A stretch of 6,189 nt of DNA from Muribaculaceae bacterium (GTDB taxonomy: Bacteria > Bacteroidota > Bacteroidia > Bacteroidales > Muribaculaceae), in NCBI GenBank assembly GCA_017962285.1, contig JAGCVR010000097.1, positions 1 through 6,189 on the forward strand, in the 5' to 3' direction. The notes below the pieces were generated by a model. It searched no databases and was not told the DNA's origin. It saw nothing but the letters and a program-made list of their open reading frames with translations. Positions 5,113-6,189 of the stretch are shown one piece after another (the stretch's first letter is position 1; each line of letters begins with the position of its first letter). A program made the position numbers and the translations under genes.

Positions 5113-6189
5113 ATGGCTAAACTGAACTTGAAAAACATACGTCGCAAGAAAACAAAGATTGAAAAGGAACTGCTCGATTTCTTCAAGACGTTCAACTGCA
5201 AACATGAGTTGGACAAGATGCAGGATGAGAATTCCGACAACATACGCTACTCCTTCAGCTTCCAGGGGGGAAGCTTCTTTGCGCTCATTAATGGCGAAGT
5301 GGGGGTAGAGGTCATCTATCCGCGGATATTCGACGTCGCAACCGACGAGATTGAAATGGTGAGGGCGCAGTGCAACCGCTTCAACGCCTTTTGCTTCGCC
5401 CACAAATTCACCTATCAGGTCATCGAAGACGAAAACATCATCGCCGTGCACGCGTCGGTGTTCTACAACTCCATAAACGAGTCCTTCGAGCACCTGCTGA
5501 AAGGATTCTTCAATGTGGCGCGCGAATTCAAGAGCGAGTACAAGAACCTTACCGAAAGCATCAAGAGCCACAACAGCAGCAAAGACCCCGAACGCCGATA
5601 TGCCGCGAACAAACGGGAGGAATTCCTGCTCAAGCAGATGGAAATCTCGCATCAGGAAGCCGAACGGAACTACTCCTTCGGCAATTCCGAGCCCCTGACA
5701 ATCGGAGACCTGGCTTCGCGTCTCCTGCCCCTGCTGAACCACCGGTTCACCAATATCTCGTGCGACAGCGCCGACAGGTTGCCCGAACTTTCCTCGCACG
5801 ACGAAATAGCCGGCTTCAACGTCGGCTCACTGGTCTTCAACCAACCTGACAACACGCTTCTGGCGCATAACGCCACCATAACCGTCAAGGCGGCCGTTCC
5901 TCATTCCAATCAGCCCGAGCGCGTGTTCGTCATCAACCTGAACCACGAAAGCACCACCAACCGCACTCACTTCTTCCGCGTCACAATCACTCTCGTTCCC
6001 GCGCCGACAAGTCGCGACAACACGCTCGAAAGCCACAAGGACCGCCCCGACGTAATCTCGTTCCTCATCTCCCTGAGCAACGTCTCGGCAACGAAACTGC
6101 AGCAGGAGTTCAACTATATGTGGGAAGACGCGAAGATCAAGGTCCGCGACGGCAACATGGCCGAGCTCTCCGAAGAACAGATGTTCCTC
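5113..6189 (+). CDS. Large cytosolic protein of unknown function, 3' end outside the window (possible YbjN-like N-terminal domain)
   Basis: An ATG at 5113 opens a frame with no stop through 6189, giving at least 359 residues. The N-terminus is basic (KNIRRKKTK, 8-16) with no signal peptide or membrane helix, so the protein is probably cytosolic. Residues 17-125 show helix, then strands (YSFSFQGGSFFALING, EVGVEVIYP), then a helix with TDEIEMVRAQCNRFNAFCF (78-96), then strands. This arrangement recalls YbjN/type III secretion chaperone-like domains, a weak inference from pattern only. Residues 122-188 are highly charged and probably helical or coiled-coil (EHLLKGFFNVAREFKSEYK, KREEFLLKQMEISHQEAER). 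Residues 195-325 look like a second, beta-rich domain (TITVKAAVP, RVFVINLNH, HFFRVTITLVP). The start is 14 bases after the DUF1893 stop, consistent with co-transcription. I do not recognise the family. It could act as a scaffold or chaperone-like factor, but nothing visible gives an activity. Confidence 0.8.
   Translation, partial: MAKLNLKNIRRKKTKIEKELLDFFKTFNCKHELDKMQDENSDNIRYSFSFQGGSFFALINGEVGVEVIYPRIFDVATDEIEMVRAQCNRFNAFCFAHKFTYQVIEDENIIAVHASVFYNSINESFEHLLKGFFNVAREFKSEYKNLTESIKSHNSSKDPERRYAANKREEFLLKQMEISHQEAERNYSFGNSEPLTIGDLASRLLPLLNHRFTNISCDSADRLPELSSHDEIAGFNVGSLVFNQPDNTLLAHNATITVKAAVPHSNQPERVFVINLNHESTTNRTHFFRVTITLVPAPTSRDNTLESHKDRPDVISFLISLSNVSATKLQQEFNYMWEDAKIKVRDGNMAELSEEQMFL

Noticed and set aside
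5104..5799. Minus-strand open frame (231 codons) opposite the last gene
   Set aside because: Antisense shadow; the plus frame is longer, starts right after the DUF1893 gene and has sensible domain-like structure.

Overview
The window looks like chromosomal DNA from a Bacteroidota bacterium, most likely order Bacteroidales and possibly a Muribaculaceae-like gut lineage. Three things point there. Spacers upstream of genes carry the Bacteroidales promoter pattern (TTTG, about 20 bases, TAnnTTTG). One gene encodes a DUF3078 outer-membrane-type protein, a family typical of this phylum. A secreted protein ends in a dockerin-like double calcium-loop domain, as many gut Bacteroidales proteins do. The family-level placement is an inference. 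Coding density is high, there are no gaps over 300 bases, and I see no RNA genes, insertion sequences, CRISPR or integration scars.

Layout. Bases 1-351 (+) are the 3' end of a secreted protein with a dockerin-type C-terminus. It converges on a two-gene minus-strand block: a lipoprotein-type DNA/RNA non-specific endonuclease (2151 down to 1318) followed by a six-transmembrane, voltage-sensor-bearing potassium channel (1272 down to 451). The channel has its own promoter, whose -7 box ends only 5 bases before the ATG, so its mRNA may be leaderless. The 114-base spacer at 2152-2265 holds back-to-back promoters. The plus-strand one drives a tightly packed run: a DUF3078 predicted outer-membrane beta-barrel (2266-3573), a small exported protein of unknown family (3605-4189), a second small exported protein with a predicted beta-sandwich (4186-4665), a cytosolic DUF1893 (TM1506-like, deaminase-fold) protein (4682-5098), and a large cytosolic protein of unknown function that runs off the right edge (5113-6189, still open).

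How they may work together. The plus-strand genes have gaps of 31, -4, 16 and 14 bases and no visible terminator between them, so they are probably one operon mixing three envelope proteins with two cytosolic ones. Nothing in the sequence gives a known pathway, so any shared function is inference. The nuclease/channel pair is more likely a neighbourhood of convenience, since the channel has its own strong promoter match. The least understood part is the four-gene stretch from 3605 to the right edge.
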